Shown here in pieces: positions 18,870 to 27,759 of a stretch of DNA of 64,000 bases. Under the pieces are notes generated by a model. That model searched no databases, was not told where the DNA came from, and saw only the letters and a list, made by a program, of their open reading frames with translations. Within the stretch, counting starts at the first letter, position 1. Each line of letters starts with the position of its first letter. The translations under genes were made by a program, and so were the position numbers. Origin of the DNA: Eubacterium sp. AM49-13BH (lineage in GTDB: Bacteria > Bacillota > Clostridia > Lachnospirales > Lachnospiraceae); assembly GCF_003464165.1 (NCBI RefSeq), contig NZ_QSEK01000011.1:9451-73450 (forward strand). Reading direction: 5' to 3'.

Positions 18870-19044
18870 TAATCTCCTTTTTAATATTGCATTCCGGGTT
18901 CTTTCCCAATTATGCGCTCGCTGCTCATATGCCAGAATTTCATTCTGGCATTGTCGCGGCGCTCCTTGAGAACCCATACAAAGTTCTCAGTTCGTGCAAG
19001 CACGACTGCGAACTTTCCATGACTTCTCTCATCGCTGCTCGCGC
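18870..19044. other. Palindrome-rich insert between the Val T-box and valS
   Basis: About 175 bases separate the T-box terminator from the valS ribosome site, which is long for such a leader. The segment holds a perfect inverted repeat (GCCAGAAT, 3-base loop, ATTCTGGC), a larger imperfect one (AAGTTC...GAACTT around a GTGCTTGCAC core) and is flanked by related GCGAGCAGCG / GCAGCGAGCGC words near each end. It is richer in GC than its surroundings. An intergenic repeat or miniature mobile element is the likeliest reading. Confidence 0.4.
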
Positions 19045-19270
19045 AAAAAAGCCCTTTGCAGGGCATATACTCTGCAAAGGGCGTAAATAAACTTATTAAC
19101 GCGGTACCACCTTTGTTTAATTATCTTGTGATAATCCTCATTACTCCTTAACGCGGAATACGTCACAGCCTACTTAAATCAACCGTTCAGCCATGCGGCT
19201 CCAAAGCTACCTTCCATATCATTATTACCTGAACCATCTTCCAGCCAGTGAACGGTTCTCTCTGTCGGAT
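19045..19270 (-). promoter_or_regulatory. T-box leader (valine-specific) of valS
   Basis: Reading leftwards: ACAGAGAGAACCG at the base of stem I, a specifier loop GAAG-GTA-GCTTTG with the valine codon GTA at 19208-19210, the conserved AAAGGTGGTACCGCG antiterminator motif (19100-19114) and a terminator (GCCCTTTGCAG 19072-19082 with 19051-19061, then TTTTTT). The bulge UGGU would pair with ACCA of tRNA-Val. Uncharged tRNA-Val should therefore allow transcription of valS. Confidence 0.92.
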
Positions 19271-19321
19271 AAGGATATGTACTCCTCTTTTTCAATGCCT
19301 TTAAATATAAAATTCTTTTCT

Positions 19322-19350
19322 ATCTTAATATCTGACAAGAAAAATTGCAA
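19322..19350 (-). promoter_or_regulatory. Possible promoter of the valS leader
   Basis: On the minus strand TTGCAA (19345-19350), 17 bases, TAAGAT (19322-19327), about 50 bases before stem I of the T-box. The -10 matches only 4 of 6 consensus bases. A TTGTCA nearby is an alternative -35. Confidence 0.35.
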
Positions 19351-19355
19351 GCATT

Positions 19356-19703
19356 TTATTCAGGAACTTCAATCTGCTTAATATTAAATTCATTACCCTG
19401 AATAAGATATGTGTGCTTACTGCCACAATTCGGACAGACTTTGGCGTATTTCACAGTCTCATAAGTTTCCCCGCAGTCCTCACAGTAAGTTATACCCGGA
19501 ATTATCTCGACTTCCATCTCACAGTCCTTTACAAGTTCTTCTTTCTTGCATGCCCACTTCCAGCAGTCTGTAAGATATTCTTCTACAACTCCTGATACTT
19601 CGCCAAGCTCAATTGTAACTTTAGATATGCTTGAAACATCATTATCTAAGGCTACTGCTTTGAGGTCATCTATTATGTGAAATACTACGCCTAATTCATG
19701 CAT
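19356..19703 (-). CDS. hypA: HypA/HybF-family nickel metallochaperone
   Basis: A 115-residue HypA-like protein. The N-terminal MHE places the nickel-binding His at residue 2, and the zinc-binding pairs are CEDC (74-77) and CPNC (90-93). HypA normally delivers nickel to [NiFe]-hydrogenase with HypB. No hydrogenase or other hyp gene is visible here; instead it follows a 922-residue flavin/Fe-S oxidoreductase by 5 bases. It may serve a hydrogenase encoded elsewhere, or another metal enzyme. Confidence 0.9.
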   Translation of the reverse strand: MHELGVVFHIIDDLKAVALDNDVSSISKVTIELGEVSGVVEEYLTDCWKWACKKEELVKDCEMEVEIIPGITYCEDCGETYETVKYAKVCPNCGSKHTYLIQGNEFNIKQIEVPE

Positions 19704-19708
19704 ACATT

Positions 19709-22477
19709 TTAGTCCTTTTTCTTTTTGAATTTAATCTTGATTGCCTGCTTTGCACCATATGGAAGAATATACTTAAGCTTATCCTCACTTCTTCTCATTG
19801 TAGAACACTCTGGCAGGTCTCTCTGAAGATGAATAGCATCAAACTCACACTTTGTTGTACAGATACCACAGCCTACGCACTGGTTCTCATCAACGATTGT
19901 TGCACCACAGCCCAAGCATCTTGCAGTTTCTTTCTTAACCTGTTCTTCTGTGAATACACCTGCATTGCTTCTAAATGACAGCTTATCAACTCCTGACTTC
20001 TTAGCTGGTCGCTGGCGGCCTGTATTGTCATACTTCTCAACGCTGTAATCATCCTTATCAAGTTCAACATAATAGTTAGGATCCCTGCCTATTGTAAGTG
20101 AGCTGTGTGGCTGTACATATCGGTGAATAGATATAGCCCCCTGCTTACCCGCTGCAATAGCATCAATAGCGAATTTAGGACCTGTATATACATCACCACC
20201 GACAAAGATATCCGGCTCTGCTGTCTGATATGTAACCTTGTCAGCAACAGGATAATTACCATGCCAGAATTCAACCTTAGTACCCTCAAGAAGGCTGCCC
20301 CATTCAATTGCCTGTCCGACAGACATTATCACATTGCTGCATTCTATTGTCATAGTCTCATTCTCATCGTACTGTGGATTGAATCTTCCATCTGCATCCT
20401 TAACAGAAGTACATTTCTTAAATACGATGCCTGTAACCTTGCCATCTTCTGTAAGGATTTCTTTAGGTCCCCAGCCACCAATAATATTGATACCTTCTGA
20501 TTCAGCAGTCTCAATCTCTTCTGGAAGTGCTGGCATAATGTCTCTTGTCTCAAGAGATACCTGTGAAACCTTAGGTGAACCACAACGTATTGCTGTTCTG
20601 GATACATCAATGGCAACATTACCACCGCCAATGACTACTGTGTCACCTGTAAGCTTATAGCTTTCATCATCAGTTGTTATATGGAGAAGCTCAACGCCAG
20701 TCATAACTCCCTTAGCATCTTCTCCGGCAACGCCAGTCTTTCTACCGCCCTGACATCCAACTGCAACATAAAATGCTTTATATCCCTGTTCGCGAAGCTG
20801 TGCGATTGTGATATCCTTACCTACTTCAACACCACATTTGATTTCAACTCCCATAGCCCGTAATACATCTATCTCTGCCTGTACGATATTCTTCTCCATA
20901 ACAAATGAAGGAATACCATATACAACCATACCGCCCGGTTCTTTATTCTTCTCGAATACAGTCACATTAGTATAGCCTTTCTCTGCAAGGTAATATGCAC
21001 ATGAAATACCAGCCGGACCTGCTCCTATAATCGCAACCTTCTCGTCAAAATATCCCTTAGTTGCAGGAACAACCTTTTCTGGAACATATCTTGTCTCTGC
21101 ATTGATATCTAACATTGCTATATATTTTTTAACTTCATCAATAGCAATTGACTCATCAATAGTTCCCCTTGTACATGCGTCTTCACAACGCCTGTTACAG
21201 ACATAACCACATATTGCAGGAAGTGGATTGTTCTTCTTGATAAGAGCGAGTGCATCCTGATATCTTCCCTGTGCAGCCATCTTTAAATAGCCCTGTACAG
21301 CAATGTGGGCTGGACAGGCTGTCTTACATGGAGCAGTTCCTGACTCATGTGTATTGATTCTGTTCTTGTCCCTGTAGTCCTCTGACCACATGTGTCTGCC
21401 CCACTTCTGTTCTGAAGGAAGCGGCATCTTAGGATATGTAACCTCTGAGCCGTCCTTTCTGCAAAGCTTCTGTCCAAGAGACAATGCACCTGCAGGACAG
21501 TATTCAACACAGCGTCCACATGCAACACAGTTCTGCTTGTTGACATGTGCAACATATGCTGAACGTGACATATTAGGAGTATTGAAAAGCTGTGATGTCC
21601 TGAGCGCATAACAGACATTAACATTACAGTTACATATAGCAAATATCTTATCTTCACCATCAATATTAGTTATTTGGTGAACAAATCCGTTATCCTCTGC
21701 CTTCTTGAAAATCTCAAGTGCTTCTTCCTTAGTGATGTATCTTCCGCCTTTGCCAGTCTCAACGACATAATCAGCCATATCACCTACAGCAACACACCAG
21801 TCAGCAGGATCATCTGCACATCCCTCATCAAATGTCTTTCTTGATTTACGACATGAACATGGGCTTGCTGCATATTTGCCCTCGTATTTATCAAGCCAGT
21901 ATGAAATCTTCTCAAGCGAGATGGCTTCATTACACATATCAACTTCCTTCTGTACAGGAATGACATGCATACCGATTCCGGCACCTCCTGGTGGAACCAT
22001 ATGTGTAAGTCCCTCAAGAGGAATACGGCTCATACGCTCAAAGAATCTTCCCATCTCAGGATGTTCCTCTAAGACAGTATCATTCATATTGGCAAATTCT
22101 GCACTTCCAGGAACAAACATAGGAAGCACATACTGTTTCTCGTGCTTTGGATTCTCCCAGTTATACTCGATTACACCGTTAAAAGCCATCTTATTAAGAA
22201 GCTCCTCAAGATACTTCTCATCCATACCTGTAATCTTAACAAGTTCAGGAAGTGTCTTTGGCTTACGCACTCCCATCTTTAATGCAACCTCAGCCATCTC
22301 ATCAGTACAGATTGCTGCAAGTCCCCAGTACTCAGGGTCATCTGCTGTGAGCTTCTCCAATCCAAGCTTTATTGCTGCCCTGTCAGTAATCATCTTTCCA
22401 AGCTTAAGAATCGGTTCTCTTACAGGAAGCTCAGGATGTGGATTCTTAAATTCAACATTCTTAGTATTCTCTGCCAT
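19709..22477 (-). CDS. Multi-domain Fe-S / FAD-NAD(P) oxidoreductase (GltD-like core)
   Basis: A 922-residue cytoplasmic protein. In order: a winged-helix-like N-terminus (about 40-110); cysteine clusters CSCRKS...C (207-220) and CNCNVNVC (282-289); a ferredoxin motif CVACGRCVEYCP (317-328); the Fe-S N-terminal domain of GltD-type enzymes (CKTAC...CGYVCNRRCEDAC, 384-435); FAD site VAIIGAGPAG (481-490); NAD(P) site VVIGGGNVAID (614-624); and a C-terminal ferredoxin pair (CLGCG... CVGCGICTTKC). It probably passes electrons between NAD(P)H and an unknown partner. It is coupled to hypA downstream and MATE (4 bases) upstream. Confidence 0.85.
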   Translation of the reverse strand: MAENTKNVEFKNPHPELPVREPILKLGKMITDRAAIKLGLEKLTADDPEYWGLAAICTDEMAEVALKMGVRKPKTLPELVKITGMDEKYLEELLNKMAFNGVIEYNWENPKHEKQYVLPMFVPGSAEFANMNDTVLEEHPEMGRFFERMSRIPLEGLTHMVPPGGAGIGMHVIPVQKEVDMCNEAISLEKISYWLDKYEGKYAASPCSCRKSRKTFDEGCADDPADWCVAVGDMADYVVETGKGGRYITKEEALEIFKKAEDNGFVHQITNIDGEDKIFAICNCNVNVCYALRTSQLFNTPNMSRSAYVAHVNKQNCVACGRCVEYCPAGALSLGQKLCRKDGSEVTYPKMPLPSEQKWGRHMWSEDYRDKNRINTHESGTAPCKTACPAHIAVQGYLKMAAQGRYQDALALIKKNNPLPAICGYVCNRRCEDACTRGTIDESIAIDEVKKYIAMLDINAETRYVPEKVVPATKGYFDEKVAIIGAGPAGISCAYYLAEKGYTNVTVFEKNKEPGGMVVYGIPSFVMEKNIVQAEIDVLRAMGVEIKCGVEVGKDITIAQLREQGYKAFYVAVGCQGGRKTGVAGEDAKGVMTGVELLHITTDDESYKLTGDTVVIGGGNVAIDVSRTAIRCGSPKVSQVSLETRDIMPALPEEIETAESEGINIIGGWGPKEILTEDGKVTGIVFKKCTSVKDADGRFNPQYDENETMTIECSNVIMSVGQAIEWGSLLEGTKVEFWHGNYPVADKVTYQTAEPDIFVGGDVYTGPKFAIDAIAAGKQGAISIHRYVQPHSSLTIGRDPNYYVELDKDDYSVEKYDNTGRQRPAKKSGVDKLSFRSNAGVFTEEQVKKETARCLGCGATIVDENQCVGCGICTTKCEFDAIHLQRDLPECSTMRRSEDKLKYILPYGAKQAIKIKFKKKKD

Positions 22478-22480
22478 AAA

Positions 22481-23821
22481 TCATCCTCCGTTATTCTTTC
22501 CTCTGGCAAATGCCGGATTCTTTATTAACTGCACAATAAGCGGAATAACCATCAGAACCCATACTATAGGCTCTGAAACAATAACACCCCAGTATCCCAT
22601 AAACGGAACAAGTGTAAATGTTATAACAACCTTTCCTGCAAGCTCAATCCCACTTGATATGATAGGAGTAAGCCTGTCGCCTATTCCCTGCAGTGAGTTT
22701 CTTATGATAGTTATCATCGCTGTCACAAAATAAAGCAGCGAATCCACTCTTAAATATAGTGTTGCTGTATCTATTACTTTTCTATTATCCGAACTTATAA
22801 GCATTTTAACAAATGCAGGAACTACCGTATAAGATGTGATTACACATAACACACACCATACCCATCCCATAAGAATAGATGTTAATATGCCCTTTCTTAT
22901 TCTTTCATACTTTCCTGCTCCAAGATTCTGTCCGCAAAAGGTTGCCATAGTAGTTCCAAGCACACCGAACATCATCATAAAAAGCTCTGAAATTCTTCTT
23001 GCCGTTGTATGGGCAAGTATTATATCCTGTCCAAATGAATTGATTGCACTCTGCAATGTAACAGAACCTATTGATACAAGACTGCTCATAAATCCCATAG
23101 AACATCCTGTAGACATAAGTTTTCCACACAGACTGACATCAATCTTAAAATCTTTCTTTCCAATCCACAGTATATCGTATCTTTTAAGTGAATATATAAG
23201 ACACGCGATAAGTGCTATGAGCTGCGAAAGCACTGTTGCCACTGCAGCACCTCTTACCCCCATTGGAATAACCTTAAGAAAAAACAGATCTCCGCCAATG
23301 TTGAGCACTACTGATATTCCTAAAAATATAAGCGGAGTGAATGAATCTCCTATCGACCTTAACAGAGCCGCACAGACATTGTATAGCATAAGTACCGTCA
23401 TGCCTGCAAATATTATAAATATATAGTCATAAGCTTCTTTTAGTAAATCCTCTGGAGTATTCAGGACTTTTAGAAGAGGTCGTAAAAATATCAGCACAAC
23501 CACTGTCAGACCTGCTGATATCATAATTCCGTATTTGAACGAACCTGCTACTGTTCTCTTAAAATTAGCAGTATCACCTGCCCCAAAAAACTGTGCAGCA
23601 ATAACAGCAAATCCATTAGTCAGTCCCTGCAAAAAGCCTATAACAAGGGTGTTCACTGAATTAGTAGAACCTACAGCCGCCAGTGAACTTTCTCCTAAAA
23701 CATAGCCTATAATCTTAGTATCCACAAGATTATAAGTCATCTGAAGCAGCGAACCTATAAACACCGGCAATGCAAACCAGAATATAAGTTTCGTTATACT
23801 TCCCTTAGTTAAATCTTTCAT
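22481..23821 (-). CDS. MATE family efflux transporter
   Basis: A 446-residue, 12-helix multidrug and toxin extrusion protein, expected to export cationic compounds using a Na+ or H+ gradient. It starts MKDLTKGSITKLIFWFALPV and has duplicated halves. The substrate cannot be read from sequence. It lies 35 bases downstream of carD, and its stop is 4 bases before the oxidoreductase start, so the group appears to be one transcript. Confidence 0.9.
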   Translation of the reverse strand: MKDLTKGSITKLIFWFALPVFIGSLLQMTYNLVDTKIIGYVLGESSLAAVGSTNSVNTLVIGFLQGLTNGFAVIAAQFFGAGDTANFKRTVAGSFKYGIMISAGLTVVVLIFLRPLLKVLNTPEDLLKEAYDYIFIIFAGMTVLMLYNVCAALLRSIGDSFTPLIFLGISVVLNIGGDLFFLKVIPMGVRGAAVATVLSQLIALIACLIYSLKRYDILWIGKKDFKIDVSLCGKLMSTGCSMGFMSSLVSIGSVTLQSAINSFGQDIILAHTTARRISELFMMMFGVLGTTMATFCGQNLGAGKYERIRKGILTSILMGWVWCVLCVITSYTVVPAFVKMLISSDNRKVIDTATLYLRVDSLLYFVTAMITIIRNSLQGIGDRLTPIISSGIELAGKVVITFTLVPFMGYWGVIVSEPIVWVLMVIPLIVQLIKNPAFARGKNNGG

Positions 23822-23856
23822 ACAAATATTCCTATATAATTCTTAATTCCGTCCAG

Positions 23857-24354
23857 TTAATCTACCGATAAATATGCATCCATCTCTTCAGCAACTTCAT
23901 CAAAAGCCTGATTATAGGCAGCTGCAAATTCACCATACAAAAGCTTCCTTGCTGCAAGCAGCATCCTGCTGTCTGCTGACTTCATCTTTCTTAAATCCTT
24001 GGCTCTCTCGTTCTTAATTACATATAAAGCACGAATCAGATGCATAAGCTTTAAAGCATCCTGAGATTTCATATGTTCATCATACTGCATAGGTGTAACC
24101 TTTTCTGAAAGTTCTCCATCTTTCTTACAATTTCTGGCTCTTTCCTTTAACTTGTCACATTCCTTAACAGTCATAATGCTTCTTATCATAACCTTGTTGC
24201 TGTCAACGGGTGAATATATAATTCCCTTGCTGTCAAATACTGGCTGAAGAAAATAATAATCCCCTGATATTCCCTTAATAGGTGGTGTATCAATATTTTC
24301 AACCTCGCACACTCCAACAACTCCGTATACTACCTTATCACCAATCTCAAACAT
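23857..24354 (-). CDS. CarD/CdnL family transcriptional regulator
   Basis: A 165-residue protein beginning MFEIGDKVVYGVVGVCEVE, the RNA-polymerase-interaction Tudor-like fold of CarD/CdnL, followed by an all-helical C-terminal domain. Such proteins bind the RNA polymerase beta subunit and stabilise open complexes. I use the ATG at 24354 (AGGAAG 10 bases upstream); a TTG seven codons earlier is possible but has a poorer site. It is first in the group carD-MATE-oxidoreductase-hypA and has a strong promoter. Confidence 0.9.
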   Translation of the reverse strand: MFEIGDKVVYGVVGVCEVENIDTPPIKGISGDYYFLQPVFDSKGIIYSPVDSNKVMIRSIMTVKECDKLKERARNCKKDGELSEKVTPMQYDEHMKSQDALKLMHLIRALYVIKNERAKDLRKMKSADSRMLLAARKLLYGEFAAAYNQAFDEVAEEMDAYLSVD

Positions 24355-24405
24355 GCTCTCCGTACTTCCTTCCAATTCTTCGTTAAATCCGTATCAATTA
24401 TTAAT

Positions 24406-24434
24406 ATTATATTACATTTCTAAGATTTTTTCAA
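24406..24434 (-). promoter_or_regulatory. Predicted promoter for carD operon
   Basis: On the minus strand TTGAAA (24429-24434), 17-base spacer, perfect TATAAT (24406-24411), about 50 bases before the carD start. Confidence 0.65.
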
Positions 24435-24490
24435 AGTATATTTTTACTGGAAATTCGAAACAAAATCTATCTGTCATATGACATAATAAA

Positions 24491-24531
24491 TAAAAAACGT
24501 CGTTTCAATGAATTACTCATCAAACGACGTT
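24491..24531 (-). terminator. Terminator of the HPr-like / DUF6465 pair
   Basis: On the minus strand AACGTCGTTT (24522-24531) pairs perfectly with AAACGACGTT (24496-24505), followed by TTTTATT. It lies just after the DUF6465 stop. Confidence 0.85.
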
Positions 24532-24553
24532 CTAATATCAATCTGGTTATTAA

Positions 24554-25044
24554 TTAGAATAAATCTACTCTTCCTGCAACCTTTCCATCAGCAACATAAT
24601 AGCATGCTCCATCCTGCGGCTTTATGTATAACTTAATATCCTTAGCTGCTACTTTCTGTGCCTTAAGGTCAGCTTCAACTCTCTTTAATACAGCATCCAT
24701 ATCTGTCTGCTCATCGTTATACTGGATAAACGTCTCAGTCTTAACTTCTTTCTTGGCAACAGCTTCTTAGCTGTAGTCTTAACAGCTGTCTTCTTAGCTG
24801 CCACTTTCTTTGTTGTAGCCTTAGCTGCTTCCTTAACAGTCTCTTTAGCTTCTTCAACTTTAGCTTCAACCTTAGTCTCAGCCTTAGCTGCTGCTGTCTC
24901 AACTGCCTTCTTGGCTGTTTCTGTCTTAGCTGCCGCTTTTTTAGCAGTCTTCTTAACGGTTGTCTTAGCTTCTGCTGCCTTTACCTCTGCTGTCTTTACA
25001 GCGTCACCAAATACGATGTTTTCCTTCTTCTCATTGTTTGCCAT
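24554..25044 (-). CDS. DUF6465 family protein, interrupted by a one-base frameshift
   Basis: The N-terminal half (about residues 15-95) is almost only Ala, Lys, Glu and Thr in KKTAKKAAAK-like repeats. The open frame then loses sense near 24764, but one added base (AAGAAGCT to AAGAAAGCT on the minus strand) restores a compact C-terminal domain with FIQYNDEQTDMDAVLKRVE, KLYIKPQDGACYYVADGK and a final GRVDLF, typical of the DUF6465 family of Lachnospiraceae. The intended length is about 163 residues. The ATG at 25044 has AAGGAGG upstream. Function is unknown; it follows the HPr-like gene by 25 bases. Confidence 0.75.
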
Positions 25045-25069
25045 GTTTCCATCCTCCTTAATAAAAATA

Positions 25070-25321
25070 CTACTCTCCAATAAGAAACTTCCTGATTGTT
25101 TCTACAGCTTTATCTGCGTCATTGCCTTCAGCTGAAATAGTAACAGACATTCCGTCCCTTAATCCAAATGCCATAATTCCCATTAAGCTTTTAGCATTAA
25201 TATTCTTGCCTTCTGATGAAATATCAATATGGCTTTCGAACTGACATGCCGTCTGAACAAGCTCAGCAATTGGATTCTTATGTACTTTATCAATGTTAGC
25301 AACGTTGATTGTCTCAGTCAT
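25070..25321 (-). CDS. HPr-like protein (PTS phosphocarrier fold) with altered active site
   Basis: An 83-residue HPr-fold protein. The segment KVHKNPIAELVQTA aligns with GLHARPATLLVQTA of HPr, keeping a histidine (His14) but replacing the active-site Arg by Asn16. NAKSLMGIM retains the regulatory Ser (Ser45). The shape and length are those of HPr, which carries phosphate from enzyme I to sugar permeases, but the changed active site makes normal phosphotransfer uncertain. A regulator of the Crh kind is an alternative. No PTS gene lies near. Confidence 0.8.
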   Translation of the reverse strand: MTETINVANIDKVHKNPIAELVQTACQFESHIDISSEGKNINAKSLMGIMAFGLRDGMSVTISAEGNDADKAVETIRKFLIGE

Positions 25322-25365
25322 TACAAATTACACCTTACTTTCGTTAAATTTCAGTTACTTTTGTA

Positions 25366-25394
25366 AATATACTCTAATAGTAAATATAAGTCAA
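25366..25394 (-). promoter_or_regulatory. Predicted promoter for the HPr-like gene
   Basis: On the minus strand TTGACT (25389-25394), 17 bases, TATATT (25366-25371), about 45 bases before the start codon, which is preceded by AAGGTG. Confidence 0.6.
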
Positions 25395-25431
25395 CATCTG
25401 CATTTAGATTTTATTTAATATTCCTTTATTA

Positions 25432-25755
25432 TCAGACCATCAGATTAATGCTTTTGTCTGCATAACCATCATTATATAATTCTATCATCTGCTCATCAAA
25501 GATATCGGAAGGTTCATAATCACACAACAAAAGAATCAATTTTTTTATCTGTTCATTTTCAGAAGATAGTTTTTTATACTGTGGTTCTATTTTGTTTTTC
25601 AATTCCACAAGATTAGCAGCATTTTCCTCTTTAGGAATTGCCAACGCCCCTGACACAACTCCAAGAGCATAGGCACATTCATAATTACCAGTCATCTTCG
25701 CATTAGAAAATTCACATTTGCGCGCAAGCGCCTGCTTAGCTAATATAGGTACCAT
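25432..25755 (-). CDS. Uncharacterised 107-residue protein coupled to trpA
   Basis: The start ATG overlaps the trpA stop (TGATG), so it should be translated by coupling as the last gene of the trp operon. The product has an Ala/Gly-rich first half with two Cys (KCEFSNA..., NYECAYALGVVSGALAIP) and a charged helical second half ending YADKSINLMV. I do not recognise the family and see no catalytic motif. Its position suggests a role linked to tryptophan supply, but that is inference only. Confidence 0.65.
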   Translation of the reverse strand: MVPILAKQALARKCEFSNAKMTGNYECAYALGVVSGALAIPKEENAANLVELKNKIEPQYKKLSSENEQIKKLILLLCDYEPSDIFDEQMIELYNDGYADKSINLMV

Positions 25756-26549
25756 CAGACATTAAGCTCCTTCTTAAATGTTGCAACATAATCTGTGGCA
25801 GCTTCCTCTGAATAATTATTAGCTTCAAGAAGCTTGATAAAATGTGAACCGACTATTGCACCATCAATAATATCTTCAAGTGGGGCAACATCTGCTGCTG
25901 TTCTTATTCCGAATCCCATCATAACTGGAATCTTAGATTCTTTCTTAACTTCTGTAAGATACTCTCTTATCTGTGAATGGAAGTTAGCGCCCTTGCCTGT
26001 AACACCCATCTGTGAAACGCAGTATACGAAACCTCTTGCATTCTCTAAAAGCATTGGAATTCTGCCCTTAGATACAGGAGAAACAAGCTGGATAAGAATT
26101 GGAGAATTCTCGTTTTTTACAAGAACATCCTTTATCTGACCCTGTTCCTCGAATGGAAGGTCAGGGATGATAAGTCCGTCAACACCATTTTCAATACATT
26201 TGTTCACGAAGTTCTCAACTCCATAATGATATACAGTATTATAGTAAAGCATGAATACAACCGGACTTTTAAGACCAGCTTTTCTTACCTCACCCATCAT
26301 TGTAAATGTACCTTCAAGTGAAGCACCATTTTGGATAGCCTTGTATGAAGCATCCTGAATCACAGGACCATCTGCAATAGGATCTGAGAACGGAACACCG
26401 ATTTCCATAATATCAATTCCTGCCTTCTCCTGTGCAAACATAAGCTTCTTAGTTGTATCGTAATCCGGAAGTCCTGCTGTTGTATATGTAATAAATGCTT
26501 TCTTGCCCTCTTCCTTAAGTGCTGTGAGTCTTTCATCTATTCTATTCAT
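25755..26549 (-). CDS. trpA: Tryptophan synthase alpha subunit
   Basis: A 264-residue TIM barrel that cleaves indole-3-glycerol phosphate to indole. The catalytic residues are in MEIGVPFSDPIADGPVIQ (Glu and Asp), and the phosphate-binding GFGIRT and GAIVGSHF are present. Its start overlaps the trpB stop (TAATG) and its stop overlaps the start of the unknown 107-residue gene, indicating translational coupling. Confidence 0.96.
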   Translation of the reverse strand: MNRIDERLTALKEEGKKAFITYTTAGLPDYDTTKKLMFAQEKAGIDIMEIGVPFSDPIADGPVIQDASYKAIQNGASLEGTFTMMGEVRKAGLKSPVVFMLYYNTVYHYGVENFVNKCIENGVDGLIIPDLPFEEQGQIKDVLVKNENSPILIQLVSPVSKGRIPMLLENARGFVYCVSQMGVTGKGANFHSQIREYLTEVKKESKIPVMMGFGIRTAADVAPLEDIIDGAIVGSHFIKLLEANNYSEEAATDYVATFKKELNV

Positions 26550-27736
26550 TACTTGTTAGTCTCCTCTCCGTTAAGATATTTCTGAACTGTATTAACATCC
26601 TTGTCACCACGGCCTGAAAGACACATGATAATTGTCTTACCCTTATATTCGCCCTGTGCCATCTTGAACACATGTGCAAGTGCATGTGCACTTTCAATTG
26701 CCGGAATAATTCCTTCCATTCTGCAAAGTTCCATAAATGCATCCATACATTCTTTATCTGTTACAGAAACATATTTTGCTCTTCCAGAATCTCTTAAGTA
26801 AGCATGTTCCGGACCAACACCCGGATAATCAAGACCAGCTGAGATTGAATGTGCAAGCTGGATATTACCGATTTCATCCTGTAAAAGATATGTCTTCATT
26901 CCGTGAAGGACACCAACCTGTCCGAGTGCCATTGCTGATGCATGCTTTCCTGTCTCAATACCAAGGCCTCCTGCCTCAACACCAATAAGGTCAACATCCT
27001 TATCATTGATGAAATCAGCAAACATTCCGATTGAATTAGAGCCACCGCCAACACAGGCAACAACTGCGTCAGGAAGCTTTCCTGTCTTCTCAAGAATCTG
27101 CTTTCTTGCCTCAGTACTGATAATTCTCTGGAATTCCTTAACCATCTTAGGATATGGATGTGGTCCTACAGCAGAACCAATGATGTAAAATGTATCCTCT
27201 GCCTTTTCAGCCCATGTTCTGATTGCCTCATTAGTAGCATCCTTTAGTGTTGCACTTCCTGTTGTTACAGGCTGAACCTTTGCTCCAAGCATTTCCATTC
27301 TGAACACATTAAGTTTCTGTCTCTCGATATCCTCAGCACCCATAAAAACTGTACACTCCATATCAAAAAGTGCTGCGCCTGTAGCTGTTGCAACGCCATG
27401 CTGTCCGGCACCTGTCTCAGCGATAACCTTAGTCTTGCCCATTCTCTTTGCAAGAAGAATCTGACCGATAACATTATTAATCTTATGTGCTCCTGTGTGG
27501 TTCAAATCTTCTCTCTTAAGGAAGATATCTGCTCCGTACTTCTTGCTTATTCTCTCTGCATAATACAGTGGAGTTGCCCTTCCAACATATTCCTGCAGAT
27601 AATAAATATAATCCTTAGCGAACTCAGGGTCTCTTATCGCCTCATCAAATGCTTTCTCAAGCTCTGCCAGAGTATTCATAAGTGACTCTGAAACATACTG
27701 TCCTCCAAACTGTCCATAATACTTGCTTTCTGCCAT
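26549..27736 (-). CDS. trpB: Tryptophan synthase beta subunit
   Basis: A 395-residue PLP enzyme that joins indole with serine. The PLP lysine lies in HTGAHKINN, with ETGAGQHG next, and [13 protein letters not shown] forms the phosphate cradle. It is the TrpB1 type paired with TrpA, with FGGQYVSE at the N-terminus. It follows trpF by 23 bases and overlaps trpA. Confidence 0.97.
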   Translation of the reverse strand: MAESKYYGQFGGQYVSESLMNTLAELEKAFDEAIRDPEFAKDYIYYLQEYVGRATPLYYAERISKKYGADIFLKREDLNHTGAHKINNVIGQILLAKRMGKTKVIAETGAGQHGVATATGAALFDMECTVFMGAEDIERQKLNVFRMEMLGAKVQPVTTGSATLKDATNEAIRTWAEKAEDTFYIIGSAVGPHPYPKMVKEFQRIISTEARKQILEKTGKLPDAVVACVGGGSNSIGMFADFINDKDVDLIGVEAGGLGIETGKHASAMALGQVGVLHGMKTYLLQDEIGNIQLAHSISAGLDYPGVGPEHAYLRDSGRAKYVSVTDKECMDAFMELCRMEGIIPAIESAHALAHVFKMAQGEYKGKTIIMCLSGRGDKDVNTVQKYLNGEETNK

Positions 27737-27759
27737 TTTCTCTTTACCTCTTTTTCTTA

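Noticed and set aside
18867..18977. Upstream extension of valS by 37 codons
   Set aside because: The extension crosses the palindromic insert and begins without a ribosome site; MSKELEKNY at 18866 fits the family start.
21876..22733. 285-residue plus-strand open frame
   Set aside because: Antisense to the oxidoreductase and MATE genes, with a composition expected of a shadow frame.
22836..23426. 196-residue plus-strand open frame
   Set aside because: It is antisense to the MATE transporter, has no ribosome site and no family resemblance.
24790..25000. DNA tandem repeat in the DUF6465 gene
   Set aside because: The repetition is explained by Lys/Ala/Glu codon runs of the protein.
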